Shown: one piece after another, positions 21,662 to 33,500 of the stretch
Numbering within the stretch: position 1 is the stretch's first letter
How the letters are laid out: each line of letters begins with the position of its first letter
NCBI RefSeq assembly: GCF_040807025.1
Contig: NC_090981.1
Location: 70,317,645-70,381,644 of the forward strand
Source of the DNA: Struthio camelus
Lineage: Eukaryota; Chordata; Aves; Struthioniformes; Struthionidae
Reading direction: 5' to 3'
Length of the DNA stretch: 64,000 bases
Made by a program: the position numbers and the translations under genes
The notes under the pieces: generated by a model
Seen by the model: the letters and a program-made list of their open reading frames with translations, nothing else
Told to the model about the DNA's origin: nothing
The model's database searches: none

Positions 21662-24406
21662 TTGCTCGGCGTGGCTCGCTGGTGCCCTCGGCTGGCCAGA
21701 AATCGGTACTGCAGCCCGAAAAATCAGTACTGCAGCCGAAGCGGGGCGCAGGCGCAGTGGTTTCGGCGTGGCTCGTTGGTGCCCTCGGCTGGCCAGAAAT
21801 CGGTACTGCAGGCGAAGCGGGGCGCATGCGCACTGGGTTTCGGCGTGGCTCGTGGGTGCCCTCGGCTGGCCAGAAATCGGTACTGCAGGCGAAGCGGGGC
21901 GCATGCGCAGTGGTTTCGGCGTGGCTCGTTGGTGCCCTCGGCTGGCCAGAAATCGGTACTGCAGCCCGAAAAATCGGTACTGCGGGCGAAGCGGGGCGCA
22001 TGCGCAGTGGTTTCGGCGTGGCTCGTTGGTGCCCTCGGCTGGCCAGAAATCGGTACTGCAGCCCGAAAAATCGGTACTGCAGGCGAAGCGGGGCGCATGC
22101 GCAGTGGTTTCGGCGTGGCTCGTTGGTGCCCTCGGCTGGCCAGAAATCGGTACTGCAGGCGAAGCGGGGCGCATGCGCAGTGGTTTCGGCGTGGCTCGTT
22201 GGTGCCCTCGGCTGGCCAGAAATTGGTACTGCAGGCGAAGCGGGGCGCATGCGCAGTGGTTTCGGCGTGGCTCGTTGGTGCCCTCGGCTGGCGAAAAATC
22301 GGTACTGCAGGCGAAGCGGGGCGCAGGCGCAGTGGTTTCGGCGTGGCTCGTTGGTGCCCTCGGCTGGCCAGAAATCGGTACTGCAGGCGAAGCGGGGCGC
22401 AGGCGCAGTGGTTTCGGCGTGGCTCCTTGGTGCCCTCGGCTGGCCAGAAATTGGTACTGCAGGCGAAGCGGGGCGCATGCGCAGTGGTTTCGGCGTGGCT
22501 CGTGGGTGCCCTCGGCTGGCCAGAAATCGGTACTGCAGCGCGAAAAATCGGTACTGCAGGCGAAGCGGGGCGCATGCGCACTGGGTTTCGGCGTGGCTCG
22601 TTGGTGCCCTCGGCTGGCCAGAAATCGGTACTGCAGCCCGAAAAATCGGTACTGCAGGCGAAGCGGGGCGCATGCGCACTGGGTTTCGGCGTGGCTCGTT
22701 GGTGCCCTCGGCTGGCCAGAAATCGGTACTGCAGGCGAAGCGGGGCGCATGCGCAGTGGTTTCGGCGTGGCTCGTTGGTGCCCTCGGCTGGCCAGAAATC
22801 GGTACTGCAGGCGAAGCGGGGCGCAGGTGCAGTGGTTTCGGCGTGGCTCGTTGGTGCCCTCGGCTGGCCAGAAATCGGTACTGCAGGCGAAGCGGGGCGC
22901 AGGCGCAGTGGTTTCGGCGTGACTCGTGGGTGCCCTCGGCTGGCCAGAAATCGGTACTGCAGGCGAAGCGGGGCGCATGCGCAGTGGTTTCGGCGTGGCT
23001 CGTTGGTGCCCTCGGCTGGCCAGAAATCGGTCCTGCAGGCGAAGCGGGGCGCAGGCGCAGTGGTTTCGGCGTGACTCGTGGGTGCCCTCGGCTGGCCAGA
23101 AATCGGTACTGCAGGCGAAGCGGGGCGCAGGCGCAGTGGTTTCGGCGTGGCTCGTTGGTGCCCTCGGCTGGCCAGAAATCGGTACTGCAGGCGAAGCGGG
23201 GCGCAGGCGCACTGGGTTTCGGCGTGGCTCGTTGGTGCCCTCGGCTGGCCAGAAATCGGTACTGCAGGCGAAGCGGGGCGCATGCGCACTGGGTTTCGGC
23301 GTGGCTCGTGGGTGCCCTCGGCTGGCCAGAAATCGGTACTGCAGCCCGAAAAAACGGTCCTGCAGGCGAAGCGGGGCGCATGCGCACTGGGTTTCGGCGT
23401 GGCTCGTTGGTGCCCTCGGCTGGCCAGAAATCGGTACTGCAGGCGAAGCGGGGCGCATGCGCAGTGGTTTCGGCGTGGCTCGTTGGTGCCCTCGGCTGGC
23501 CAGAAATCGGTACTGCAGGCGAAGCGGGGCGCAGGCGCAGTGGTTTCGGCGTGGCTCGTTGGTGCCCTCGGCTGGCCAGAAATCGGTACTGCAGGCGAAG
23601 CGGGGCGCAGGCGCAGTGGTTTCGGCGTGGCTCGTTGGTGCCCTCGGCTGGCCAGAAATCGGTACTGCAGGCGAAGCGGGGCGCATGCGCACTGGGTTTC
23701 GGCGTGGCTCGTTGGTGCCCTCGGCTGGCCAGAAATCGGTACTGCAGCGCGAAAAATCGGTACTGCAGGCGAAGCGGGGCGCAGGCGCAGTGGTTTCGGC
23801 GTGGCTCGTGGGTGCCCTCGGCTGGCCAGAAATCGGTACTGCAGGCGAAGCGGGGCGCATGCGCAGTGGTTTCGGCGTGGCTCGTTGGTGCCCTCGGCTG
23901 GCCAGAAATCGGTACTGCAGGCGAAGCGGGGCGCATGCGCAGTGGTTTCGGCGTGGCTCGTTGGTGCCCTCGGCTGGCCAGAAATCGGTACTGCAGGCGA
24001 AGCGGGGCGCATGCGCACTGGGTTTCGGCGTGGCTCGTTGGTGCCCTCGGCTGGCCAGAAATCGGTACTGCAGCCCGAAAAAACGGTCCTGCAGGCGAAG
24101 CGGGGCGCATGCGCACTGGGTTTCGGCGTGGCTCGTGGGTGCCCTCGGCTGGCCAGAAATCGGTACTGCAGGCGAAGCGGGGCGCATGCGCAGTGGTTTC
24201 GGCGTGGCTCGTTGGTGCCCTCGGCTGGCCAGAAATCGGTACTGCAGGCGAAGCGGGGCGCATGCGCAGTGGTTTCGGCGTGGCTCGTTGGTGCCCTCGG
24301 CTGGCCAGAAATCGGTACTGCAGGCGAAGCGGGGCGCATGCGCAGTGGTTTCGGCGTGGCTCGTTGGTGCCCTCGGCTGGCCAGAAATCGGTACTGCAGG
24401 CGAAGC
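21662..24406. repeat. 76-bp GC-rich tandem array 3 (short allele-like form)
   Basis: About 35 units, 2.7 kb against 6.7 kb in array 2, although both lie between the same flanking blocks. The right part is collinear with the right end of array 2 at offset 8,843. The left end begins like array 4 (AGCCCGAAAAATCAGTACTG). The difference of about 4 kb corresponds to loss or gain of about 50 units, as expected from unequal exchange. Confidence 0.97.
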
Positions 24407-27400
24407 ACACGATCCCTCTGTGTGCCCCGGGGCCCAGTGCTGGTTTTGCAGCACGCCACAAAGTTCTCTGCTGAGCTTTCTCCCCTGCCCAGGAGCTGTC
24501 CGGGTGCCTTCTGGCGCCTCCGGGCCCCGCAGAGTCCCTCCGTCTGCGCTGTCGTCGCCCGGTAACTTCCTTTTTTCCACTGTTCCTTTACGGCGGGGCT
24601 GGGAGTGGTGTCGGGAGGGCGGAGGGGTCCCAGGGGAGCCCTGCGGAGGGTCGCGGCGGTGCCGGGGATCGCGGGGCCGGGGGGCTCCGGGCTCCACGGC
24701 GGCTGCCGGGGACGGGACGGGATCGCCGCTGGGTCCAACCTCACGGAGCGCTGCTGCCCGCGGCATCCTGGGAGATGTAGTCTTCCGGCGCCGGGCGGCC
24801 ATGCTGGTTTGGGAGTGCGGCATGCCGGGAGCAGTAGTCTTCCGGCACCGGGCTGCCGGGCGGCCAGGCTGTCTGCGGGGCGCGGCATGCCGGGAGCAGT
24901 AGTCTTCCGGCACCAGGCTTCCGAGCGGCCATTTTAGTCTGCAGAGCATTCTGGGAGATGTATTCTTCCGGTACCGAGCTTCCGGGCGGCCATGTTGTTT
25001 TGGGGGCGCGGCATGCCGGGAGCAGTAGTCTTCCGGCGCCGGGCTGCCGGGCGGCCATTTTCATCTGCGGAGCATTCTGGGAGATGTAGTGTCCCAGCAC
25101 CGAGCTTCCGGGCGGCCATTTTAATCTGTTAGGCATGCCGGGAGGCGTTGGCTTCCCTTGCTGGGTTTCTGGGAGATCATGTTGTGCCTGTCGAGGTGGC
25201 AGGAGGTGCAGCTGTCAACAGGGTTCCCACCCGCTGGCCACGTCGTGCTCTGTGGCAGCCAGGAGCTGCCGTTCCAGGTGCCTGTGCCTCCTCAGCACTG
25301 CAGCAGTGGGCCAGTGTGTCTGTTCCTTACTTGTCATGTCATGGGGGAAGGACTATATGCTGCCGTGAAGAACTACGGGCTGCTGCCCTCAGACCTCTGT
25401 CAGTTATCGCGTGTCAGGAGCGGCCAGGAGAATCCAAATGCCAGCGGAAAGGTTCTCTGCCCGGTCCCGAAGAGGAGCCTTCGGCCGTAGGAAGGTTGGC
25501 AGCGTCCTTACCGTGACCCGTGAGCCACGCTTCGTGGACCAGCAAAGGAGAGGGGGGAGTAGCGCCTGGTAGCCCAGTCGCTATGGCATCGCTGGCGCTA
25601 GCAGGCCCGCGAGGTCTGTGTGAAGCCTCACCTGCCTGTCTGGAGCTTTATTTTGGTCTGTTTACCCGGAGTAACCAGCGAGGCCTAAAATGAGAATTTA
25701 GGATGGCTAGATGGGTTACCTGTGACCCGACCTGTCCTCGCCTTGCTTTGCTGCCTAGCAGCAAGCAATAACGGGAACTTGGGACCCCAGAATAAAAACT
25801 GTTGCAGTGCTTAAGGGAGGACCTGCGTTTGCCCAGGTTAGGGAACCGTAATGAAAGCTTGGGGGGGGGGGGCGGGAGGGGGGAGAGGAAGCTCCAAAAC
25901 AGGAACCTCCCGGTGACCTTGGTGGTTTGATTCATTTGCAGAATAGTGTTCCGAGGGCCAGCAACCTGAGGAGGAGCCGCTCGACCCGTTTTGTTGATTT
26001 CGGTGATGCTGTTTTAAGGAAGCACGTAAGTACAGAAGAGCTCTGGGAGGGTTTTCAAACAAGACGGGGAAGAGCGTGGGAAAGCTAGGTGCCGTGAGTA
26101 CGGAAGTTGTTAAGGGCTGAGAGAATTTGGGGGGTTAAGCGTGCGCACGTGACGGTCTGAAAGGGGCTGATGCACAAGCAGTAGTAAAAGGGCGTGACGG
26201 AGTGCAAGGTTCCTCCCCGGTGTGGGCCCGTGCGTGCGCTCTCGCGGACGCAGGCGCTCTGGAGGCGCAGGGATTCGGGCAAGCAGGCCCACAGGCGGAC
26301 TTGGGGAAAACGGTGTGCAGAGCGCTCGGCGGGTGAGCGGGGCTGGAGCGGGTCGAGGGCTGTCCCGGGCGGGCTGCCTGGGTCCATCCGGTTCTGCTCC
26401 CTGTCCCTCTGTCCAGCTCTCCATCTTTCTCTTTCTTTCCCCATAGCTCTGTCCGGTGCCCCATCCCTTTGTTTAACTACTCGTTGCTCTGCCCAGCTCC
26501 CCATCCCTCTTGTACTCTTCCCGTCCCTCTGTCAATACCTGCTTCCCTCTGTCTGCTTCTCCATCCCTCTGACTGGCTCCCTATCGCTCTGTCCAGCTCT
26601 TCGTTGTCCTCTTTCTCTCCCGATCCCACTACCTGCCTGCTGTCCCTCTGCCTGGCTCCCCATCCCTCCACCACCCCCCCCAACTGCTCTGTCTATCTGC
26701 CTCTTCGTACCTCTCTTTGCCCCTTCAGCCCTCCATCCACCTCTCCAGTCTTCTCTGTTTCCATCCCTCTGTTCAGCTCCTCATCCATCTATTTGCCGCC
26801 TCCTTATCCCTCTTTTCCCCTGTACCATCCCATCTCTCTGTCCGACTTCCCCTCTCTCTTTTGGGGGGTTTAGTACCTGTTTTAGCAGACAATCGCGTGT
26901 CCCTTTAGGCCCCAGGAAGCAGAAAGTTCTGACCTGACAGCAAAGTATTTGGTCTTTTTAACGCTCTTGCGGCTGAAGGTGACTCCTAATGAAAAGCAAT
27001 GAGAATTCTGAGGATTCACTGGAAACGTAAAAGACAGTATCTGCCCTTTTTAAAAGGCTGTGTGCTTCCGCTAATAATACCTGTAGTAATCAAGCCACTA
27101 GATTTTTCTGACAATAAGAGCCTTTAAGCTGCGATCGCTACTCGAAAAGTCCAGATATTTTAGAAACTGAACGAGCCTTCTGAGCTTGCTGACTGCAGTA
27201 CCTCGAAAGATGATCAGAGTGCTGATGTTTTCATGCTTTAGTGTGGTAGAGATGCTCTGTGCAAACATCCCTTGTGTTTAATCTTCAAAACTGCGCAGAC
27301 TGTCACGGAGCTCTCTTTTGACTATCTACTTTGCGTAACAAACAGAAAGGCAGGAGGTTGACAGTGCTAAATGAGTAAGGTCATTGCTTGTTTAGGGGTT

Positions 27401-30400
27401 GCAAATTTTATGGAATTTTGTCCTTTTAAATCTCATCTAGAATATGCTTGCAAAAAATCCCTGGGAAGAAAACAAGGAGTATAAGCAGCTTTTGAATATT
27501 ATTAGCAATACTTACACGTTCTGGATGGGTTCTTAGGGTCCCCCATGGTCTTCTGCCCTCCCCATTACCCCCAAATTTACCCATTTTGCAGTGTTTTGGC
27601 ACTTATTTTGCTCTTTCTTGTCCCGAAGCAGGTCAGGGTTTGGTGTGGACAGAGGGGGGAAGGAGCCAGCTGTGGGTAAATGGGCCCTGGATGGCATCGC
27701 GGGGACACGGCGAATCCTGGCACAGCCCATCTTCAGCACGGGGAGAGGCCGGAGTGCTGCCGTGATGAGTGCTGAGAAAGGTACCTCTCTTTGGATTATG
27801 TGCACCCCAGAGCCCACCTTCTGGCCTTTCATTCTCCCCCGATCCCTCCTGTCAAGTATTTGTGCTCTGCGGATGCCTGAGTTTGGCTTTTTGTGACTTG
27901 TAGGTTCCTCCGCTGAGGTTCTTTTTGCCCCTGAGGTCCTCCCTTTCACCATCTTGTCCCCACAGAACCCTGAATTGTTTCTTCTCCCTCGCCCAGCCCA
28001 CAACATCCCTTCCTTTTCCTTTTCTTTTTTGCTGCCCCTCGATCCTTCCTTTTGCAATTTTGCACCACCAGTTCACTCTGTTAAGCTCTTCTCTCTTTTG
28101 GGCTTTTTGCACCCCCCACCCCCCACCCCCTTTGTAAAGCTTTTTTTGTGCCGCTTACAAGCTTCTGGCTTTTTTTCCCCTGAGAAGCCTTCCTTCTGGC
28201 TTTGTGTGTCAGCACCCTCCCCTTTTTGAATAAAGCAGAGATTAAAGGCAAACTCGGTATCTCTTTATGCAGCTGCAACCCTTTGGAGGGGAAGCAAATA
28301 CGTTATTGTGGTTTGTAGTATTTCTGGGCTAACTCTGGGGAAATCCTCATCACAGTTTGGATTTTTTGTTGTTGTTTCTATAAGTTCGTTGCTTTGAAAG
28401 TTTGAAACTAGTATTCGTTTGGCTTACTGCCTTACTGTCATAACTGAGCGTAAAGCAGAGATTGTGTTGCCATTGCATATGACCTCCCTCATATGGTGCT
28501 TGCGTTCATATACGTGTGTTCTCCCCAGGAGTACTCTTGCCTTTTCCTTTCCTTTAGTAAACAAACGCCTTTCTGAGCCAATACCGAGCAACACGGTGGA
28601 TGTGCTTCTAGCGCTAACGTCGCGTCGCAGGAGGCAGCTGAGAGCAGTCGATAAGCCGGTGCTCTAGACATGCAAAGGCAGGAAGAAGCGGACTAGCTAT
28701 TGAGCTTCCCTCGAGAGCAGAGGAAGAGGAGAAGAAACCCAGGGGGCGGTCATACGCCCGCTGACGATTCCGGAGGCTTTGCCTTGCAATGCGTTTCTCC
28801 TGGTAGGCGGCAGCACTCATTGCCCGTGGCGGGTAAGGGCCGGAACCACCTTGCGCTGAGGGCTCAGCAGAACCAGAGAGGCGAGGGTGTCCCTGGGGTG
28901 GCTGCGGGTGCCTGGATTTCTCCGGCCCACCTCAAGGCATGCATTGCGGGGAGAAAAGGGTGCGGGCTTTCAGGGGCCTGGCAGTGCTCTGCTCCGTGCG
29001 GGCACAGGGCAGGGTCTGCCCTGAACACATGTTTGCCTCTCCCTGTCTTTGTTTTAATTCCTGCCTTTAGGGCTGAGGTTCCTCCCCAGAGCAGACTTGT
29101 ACGTGTGCCCTCGCTCGTGTAGATGCAGATGGCCTGGAGGTGTGGGGAGGCAGGCTGTCCCGCGAGAAGGACTTTTGCGCGGCGTCCCGGGGAGGATAGC
29201 TGTGATGTACCTCGTGCACCCAAGGGTGTTGGTAAGCGACAAGATAACAAGTGGCTGTTTCCTGGTCACTCCCCTCACTAGAGAAAAATCGATTTACAGA
29301 TTGGCTTTCACATGGAGAGAGAAACAGTACACCTTTCCTCAGGTCTGGTTGGGGTTTCACAGTGTGCCTGCACTAACACGTGGTCGTTGTCAGAGACGGT
29401 TTAGACGGGTTGCCTGCAGAGAGGTAGGAAAGGCATTACCTTTCGTGGACAGTGCTGTGGTGGGCAGAGCTACGGACGAAGAGGTGTGAGAGCGAGGTGC
29501 CTGAGCCTTAAAACTGACTGGAAGGGACAGGATTCAAGGCCGGTTGGTGCACAGCACACAGCGCAACGCCAGGCTCATTATAAAGGTACTGTAATTGGGG
29601 AAACGGCCCGCTGACAGAAGAAGAAAGGTTAAAGCTCTGTGTGAAATAAAGGGTCCTTCCCATCAGTGCTGAGGAAGAGGGTCGCGTTTCTTAGAGCAGC
29701 ATATCCGTCGTTTTTCTGGTAGCAGCAGAGCACCGCAGTGGGAGGTTCTGGAAGAGTCAGGAGCAGAACTGGCAGGAGGCTCTTTTCCCTGTCCGGATGG
29801 AAAAACGGCTGTAAGCACGCTTGCCAGAAACCGAGGAGGCCGAGGACGAGGCCCGGCTGGGGCCCTTGCCTTGGGCCCTGACTGCGGGCACCCGGCGCGC
29901 CCTGCCACCCGAGGCCTGCTCGCCCCAGGCGCGACTGCCACCGCCACCACCCCTCGGCGCTGCTGCGCCCCGGTGCTGCACCGCCGCCGAGACACGGGGT
30001 GCTCGTGAGGTCCCCGCCACCGTCTCCTCCTGCAGGACACAGGTGCCCGGGGGGAGGGTACGAAAGGGTCGGGGCGGCCCGACCGGAGGGTGCGGGGAGC
30101 GGCGGCGGCCGCTGCCGGCCTAGGCCAGCGGGGTCGCGCATGCGCACTGGATCAGACCGGCTCGCGGCTGCGGCAAGCGGAGTGGCGCATGCGCATTGGG
30201 GGGCGACCCGCTTACTCCCTGCTGCCCTCAAGTGACTACGAACCGGTACTGCAGGCAGGGGATTAACGCATGCGCACTGCTCCAGATGTGCTCCATGCTG
30301 CCCTCGGGTGATGCCACCGCAATAGTGCAGCCAGCCGACGAACGCATGCGTCCTGGACGCATCGGTTCCTTGGTGCCCCTCGAGCGATGAAAGCCTGCCA

Positions 30401-30504
30401 GCCAACCAGCCGCCTCGCGCATGCGCGCCGCCCCGACACTGCTCCCTGCGGCCCTCAGCTACGAACAGCGTAGTACTGCAGGCAGCCGCAGCGCGCAGGC
30501 GCAC
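24407..30504. repeat. Segmental duplication block, copy C
   Basis: Third copy, almost identical to B; the clearest difference is T at 26605 for C at 17762. Contents: CpG-rich 24,577-24,762; ~61-bp SBS/ETS/YY1 repeats 24,763-25,143; ~650-bp segment 25,567-26,214; C/T minisatellite 26,396-26,870; AATAAA 28,229-28,234; CpG-rich 29,815-30,135; degenerate array edge 30,136-30,504. No coding gene recognised. Confidence 0.95.
24763..25143. promoter_or_regulatory. Seven ~61-bp SBS/ETS/YY1 repeats (copy C)
   Basis: Same order and sequence as in copies A and B: alternating CATGCCGGGAGCAGTAGT and CATTCTGGGAGATGTA-type SBS cores, each followed by CTTCCGG and GGCGGCCAT. Inferred promoter-motif cluster. 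Confidence 0.8.
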
Positions 30505-33500
30505 TTGCTCGGCGTGGCTCGCTGGTGCCCTCGGCTGGCCAGAAATCGGTACTGCAGCCCGAAAAATCAGTACTGCAGCCGAAGCGGGGCGCAGGCGCAG
30601 TGGTTTCGGCGTGGCTCGTTGGTGCCCTCGGCTGGCCAGAAATCGGTACTGCAGGCGAAGCGGGGCGCATGCGCACTGGGTTTCGGCGTGGCTCGTGGGT
30701 GCCCTCGGCTGGCCAGAAATCGGTACTGCAGGCGAAGCGGGGCGCATGCGCAGTGGTTTCGGCGTGGCTCGTTGGTGCCCTCGGCTGGCCAGAAATCGGT
30801 ACTGCAGCCCGAAAAATCGGTACTGCGGGCGAAGCGGGGCGCATGCGCAGTGGTTTCGGCGTGGCTCGTTGGTGCCCTCGGCTGGCCAGAAATCGGTACT
30901 GCAGCCCGAAAAATCGGTACTGCAGGCGAAGCGGGGCGCATGCGCAGTGGTTTCGGCGTGGCTCGTTGGTGCCCTCGGCTGGCCAGAAATCGGTACTGCA
31001 GGCGAAGCGGGGCGCATGCGCAGTGGTTTCGGCGTGGCTCGTGGGTGCCCTCGGCTGGCCAGAAATTGGTACTGCAGGCGAAGCGGGGCGCATGCGCAGT
31101 GGTTTCGGCGTGGCTCGTTGGTGCCCTCGGCTGGCGAAAAATCGGTACTGCAGGCGAAGCGGGGCGCAGGCGCAGTGGTTTCGGCGTGGCTCGTTGGTGC
31201 CCTCGGCTGGCCAGAAATCGGTACTGCAGGCGAAGCGGGGCGCAGGCGCAGTGGTTTCGGCGTGGCTCCTTGGTGCCCTCGGCTGGCCAGAAATTGGTAC
31301 TGCAGGCGAAGCGGGGCGCATGCGCAGTGGTTTCGGCGTGGCTCGTGGGTGCCCTCGGCTGGCCAGAAATCGGTACTGCAGCGCGAAAAATCGGTACTGC
31401 AGGCGAAGCGGGGCGCATGCGCACTGGGTTTCGGCGTGGCTCGTTGGTGCCCTCGGCTGGCCAGAAATCGGTACTGCAGCCCGAAAAATCGGTACTGCAG
31501 GCGAAGCGGGGCGCATGCGCACTGGGTTTCGGCGTGGCTCGTTGGTGCCCTCGGCTGGCCAGAAATCGGTACTGCAGGCGAAGCGGGGCGCATGCGCAGT
31601 GGTTTCGGCGTGGCTCGTTGGTGCCCTCGGCTGGCCAGAAATCGGTACTGCAGGCGAAGCGGGGCGCAGGTGCAGTGGTTTCGGCGTGGCTCGTTGGTGC
31701 CCTCGGCTGGCCAGAAATCGGTACTGCAGGCGAAGCGGGGCGCAGGCGCAGTGGTTTCGGCGTGGCTCGTTGGTGCCCTCGGCTGGCCAGAAATCGGTAC
31801 TGCAGGCGAAGCGGGGCGCAGGCGCACTGGGTTTCGGCGTGGCTCGTTGGTGCCCTCGGCTGGCCAGAAATCGGTACTGCAGGCGAAGCGGGGCGCAGGC
31901 GCACTGGGTTTCGGCGTGGCTCGTTGGTGCCCTCGGCTGGCCAGAAATCGGTACTGCAGCCCGAAAAATCGGTACTGCAGGCGAAGCGGGGCGCATGCGC
32001 AGTAGTTTCGGCGTGGCTCGTTGGTGCCCTCGGCTGGCGAAAAATCGGTCCTGCAGGCGAAGCGGGGCGCATGCGCACTGGGTTTCGGCGTGGCTCGTTG
32101 GTGCCCTCGGCTGGCGAAAAATCGGTACTGCAGGCGAAGCGGGGCGCATGCGCAGTGGTTTCGGCGTGGCTCGTTGGTGCCCTCGGCTGGCCAGAAATCG
32201 GTACTGCAGGCGAAGCGGGGCGCAGGCGCACTGGGTTTCGGCGTGGCTCGTTGGTGCCCTCGGCTGGCCAGAAATCGGTACTGCAGGCGAAGCGGGGCGC
32301 AGGCGCAGTGGTTTCGGCGTGGCTCGTTGGTGCCCTCGGCTGGCCAGAAATCGGTACTGCAAGCGAAGCGGGGCGCATGCGCACTGGGTTTCGGCGTGGC
32401 TCGTTGGTGCCCTCGGCTGGCCAGAAATCGGTACTGCAGGCGAAGCGGGGCGCATGCGCACTGGGTTTCAGCGTGGCTCGTTGGTGCCCTCGGCTGGCGA
32501 GAAATCGGTACTGCAGGCGAAGCGGGGCGCATGCGCAGTGGTTTCGGCGTGGCTCGCTGGTGCCCTCGGCTGGCCAGAAATCGGTACTGCAGGCGAAGCG
32601 GGGCGCATGCGCAGTGGTTTCGGCGTGACCCGTGGGTGCCCTCGGCTGGCCAGAAATCGGTACTGCAGGCGAAGCGGGGCGCAGGCGCAGTGGTTTCGGC
32701 GTGGCTCGTTGGTGCCCTCGGCTGGCCAGAAATCGGTACTGCAGGCGAAGCGGGGCGCATGCGCAGTGGTTTCGGCGTGGCTCGTTGGTGCCCTCGGCTG
32801 GCCAGAAATCGGTCCTGCAGGCGAAGCGGGGCGCATGCGCACTGGGTTTCGGCGTGGCTCGTGGGTGCCCTCGGCTGGCCAGAAATCGGTACTGCAGGCG
32901 AAGCGGGGCGCATGCGCAGTGGTTTCGGCGTGGCTCGTTGGTGCCCTCGGCTGGCCAGAAATCGGTACTGCAGGCGAAGCGGGGCGCATGCGCAGTGGTT
33001 TCGGCGTGACCCGTGGGTGCCCTCGGCTGGCCAGAAATCGGTACTGCAGGCGAAGCGGGGCGCAGGCGCAGTGGTTTCGGCGTGGCTCGTTGGTGCCCTC
33101 GGCTGGCCAGAAATCGGTACTGCAGGCGAAGCGGGGCGCATGCGCAGTGGTTTCGGCGTGGCTCGTTGGTGCCCTCGGCTGGCCAGAAATCGGTACTGCA
33201 GGCGAAGCGGGGCGCATGCGCAGTGGTTTCGGCGTGGCTCGTTGGTGCCCTCGGCTGGCCAGAAATCGGTACTGCAGGCGAAGCGGGGCGCAGGCGCACT
33301 GGGTTTCGGCGTGGCTCGTTGGTGCCCTCGGCTGGCCAGAAATCGGTACTGCAGGCGAAGCGGGGCGCAGGCGCAGTGGTTTCGGCGTGGCTCGTTGGTG
33401 CCCTCGGCTGGCCAGAAATCGGTACTGCAGGCGAAGCGGGGCGCAGGCGCAGTGGTTTCGGCGTGGCTCGTGGGTGCCCTCGGCTGGCCAGAAATCGGTA

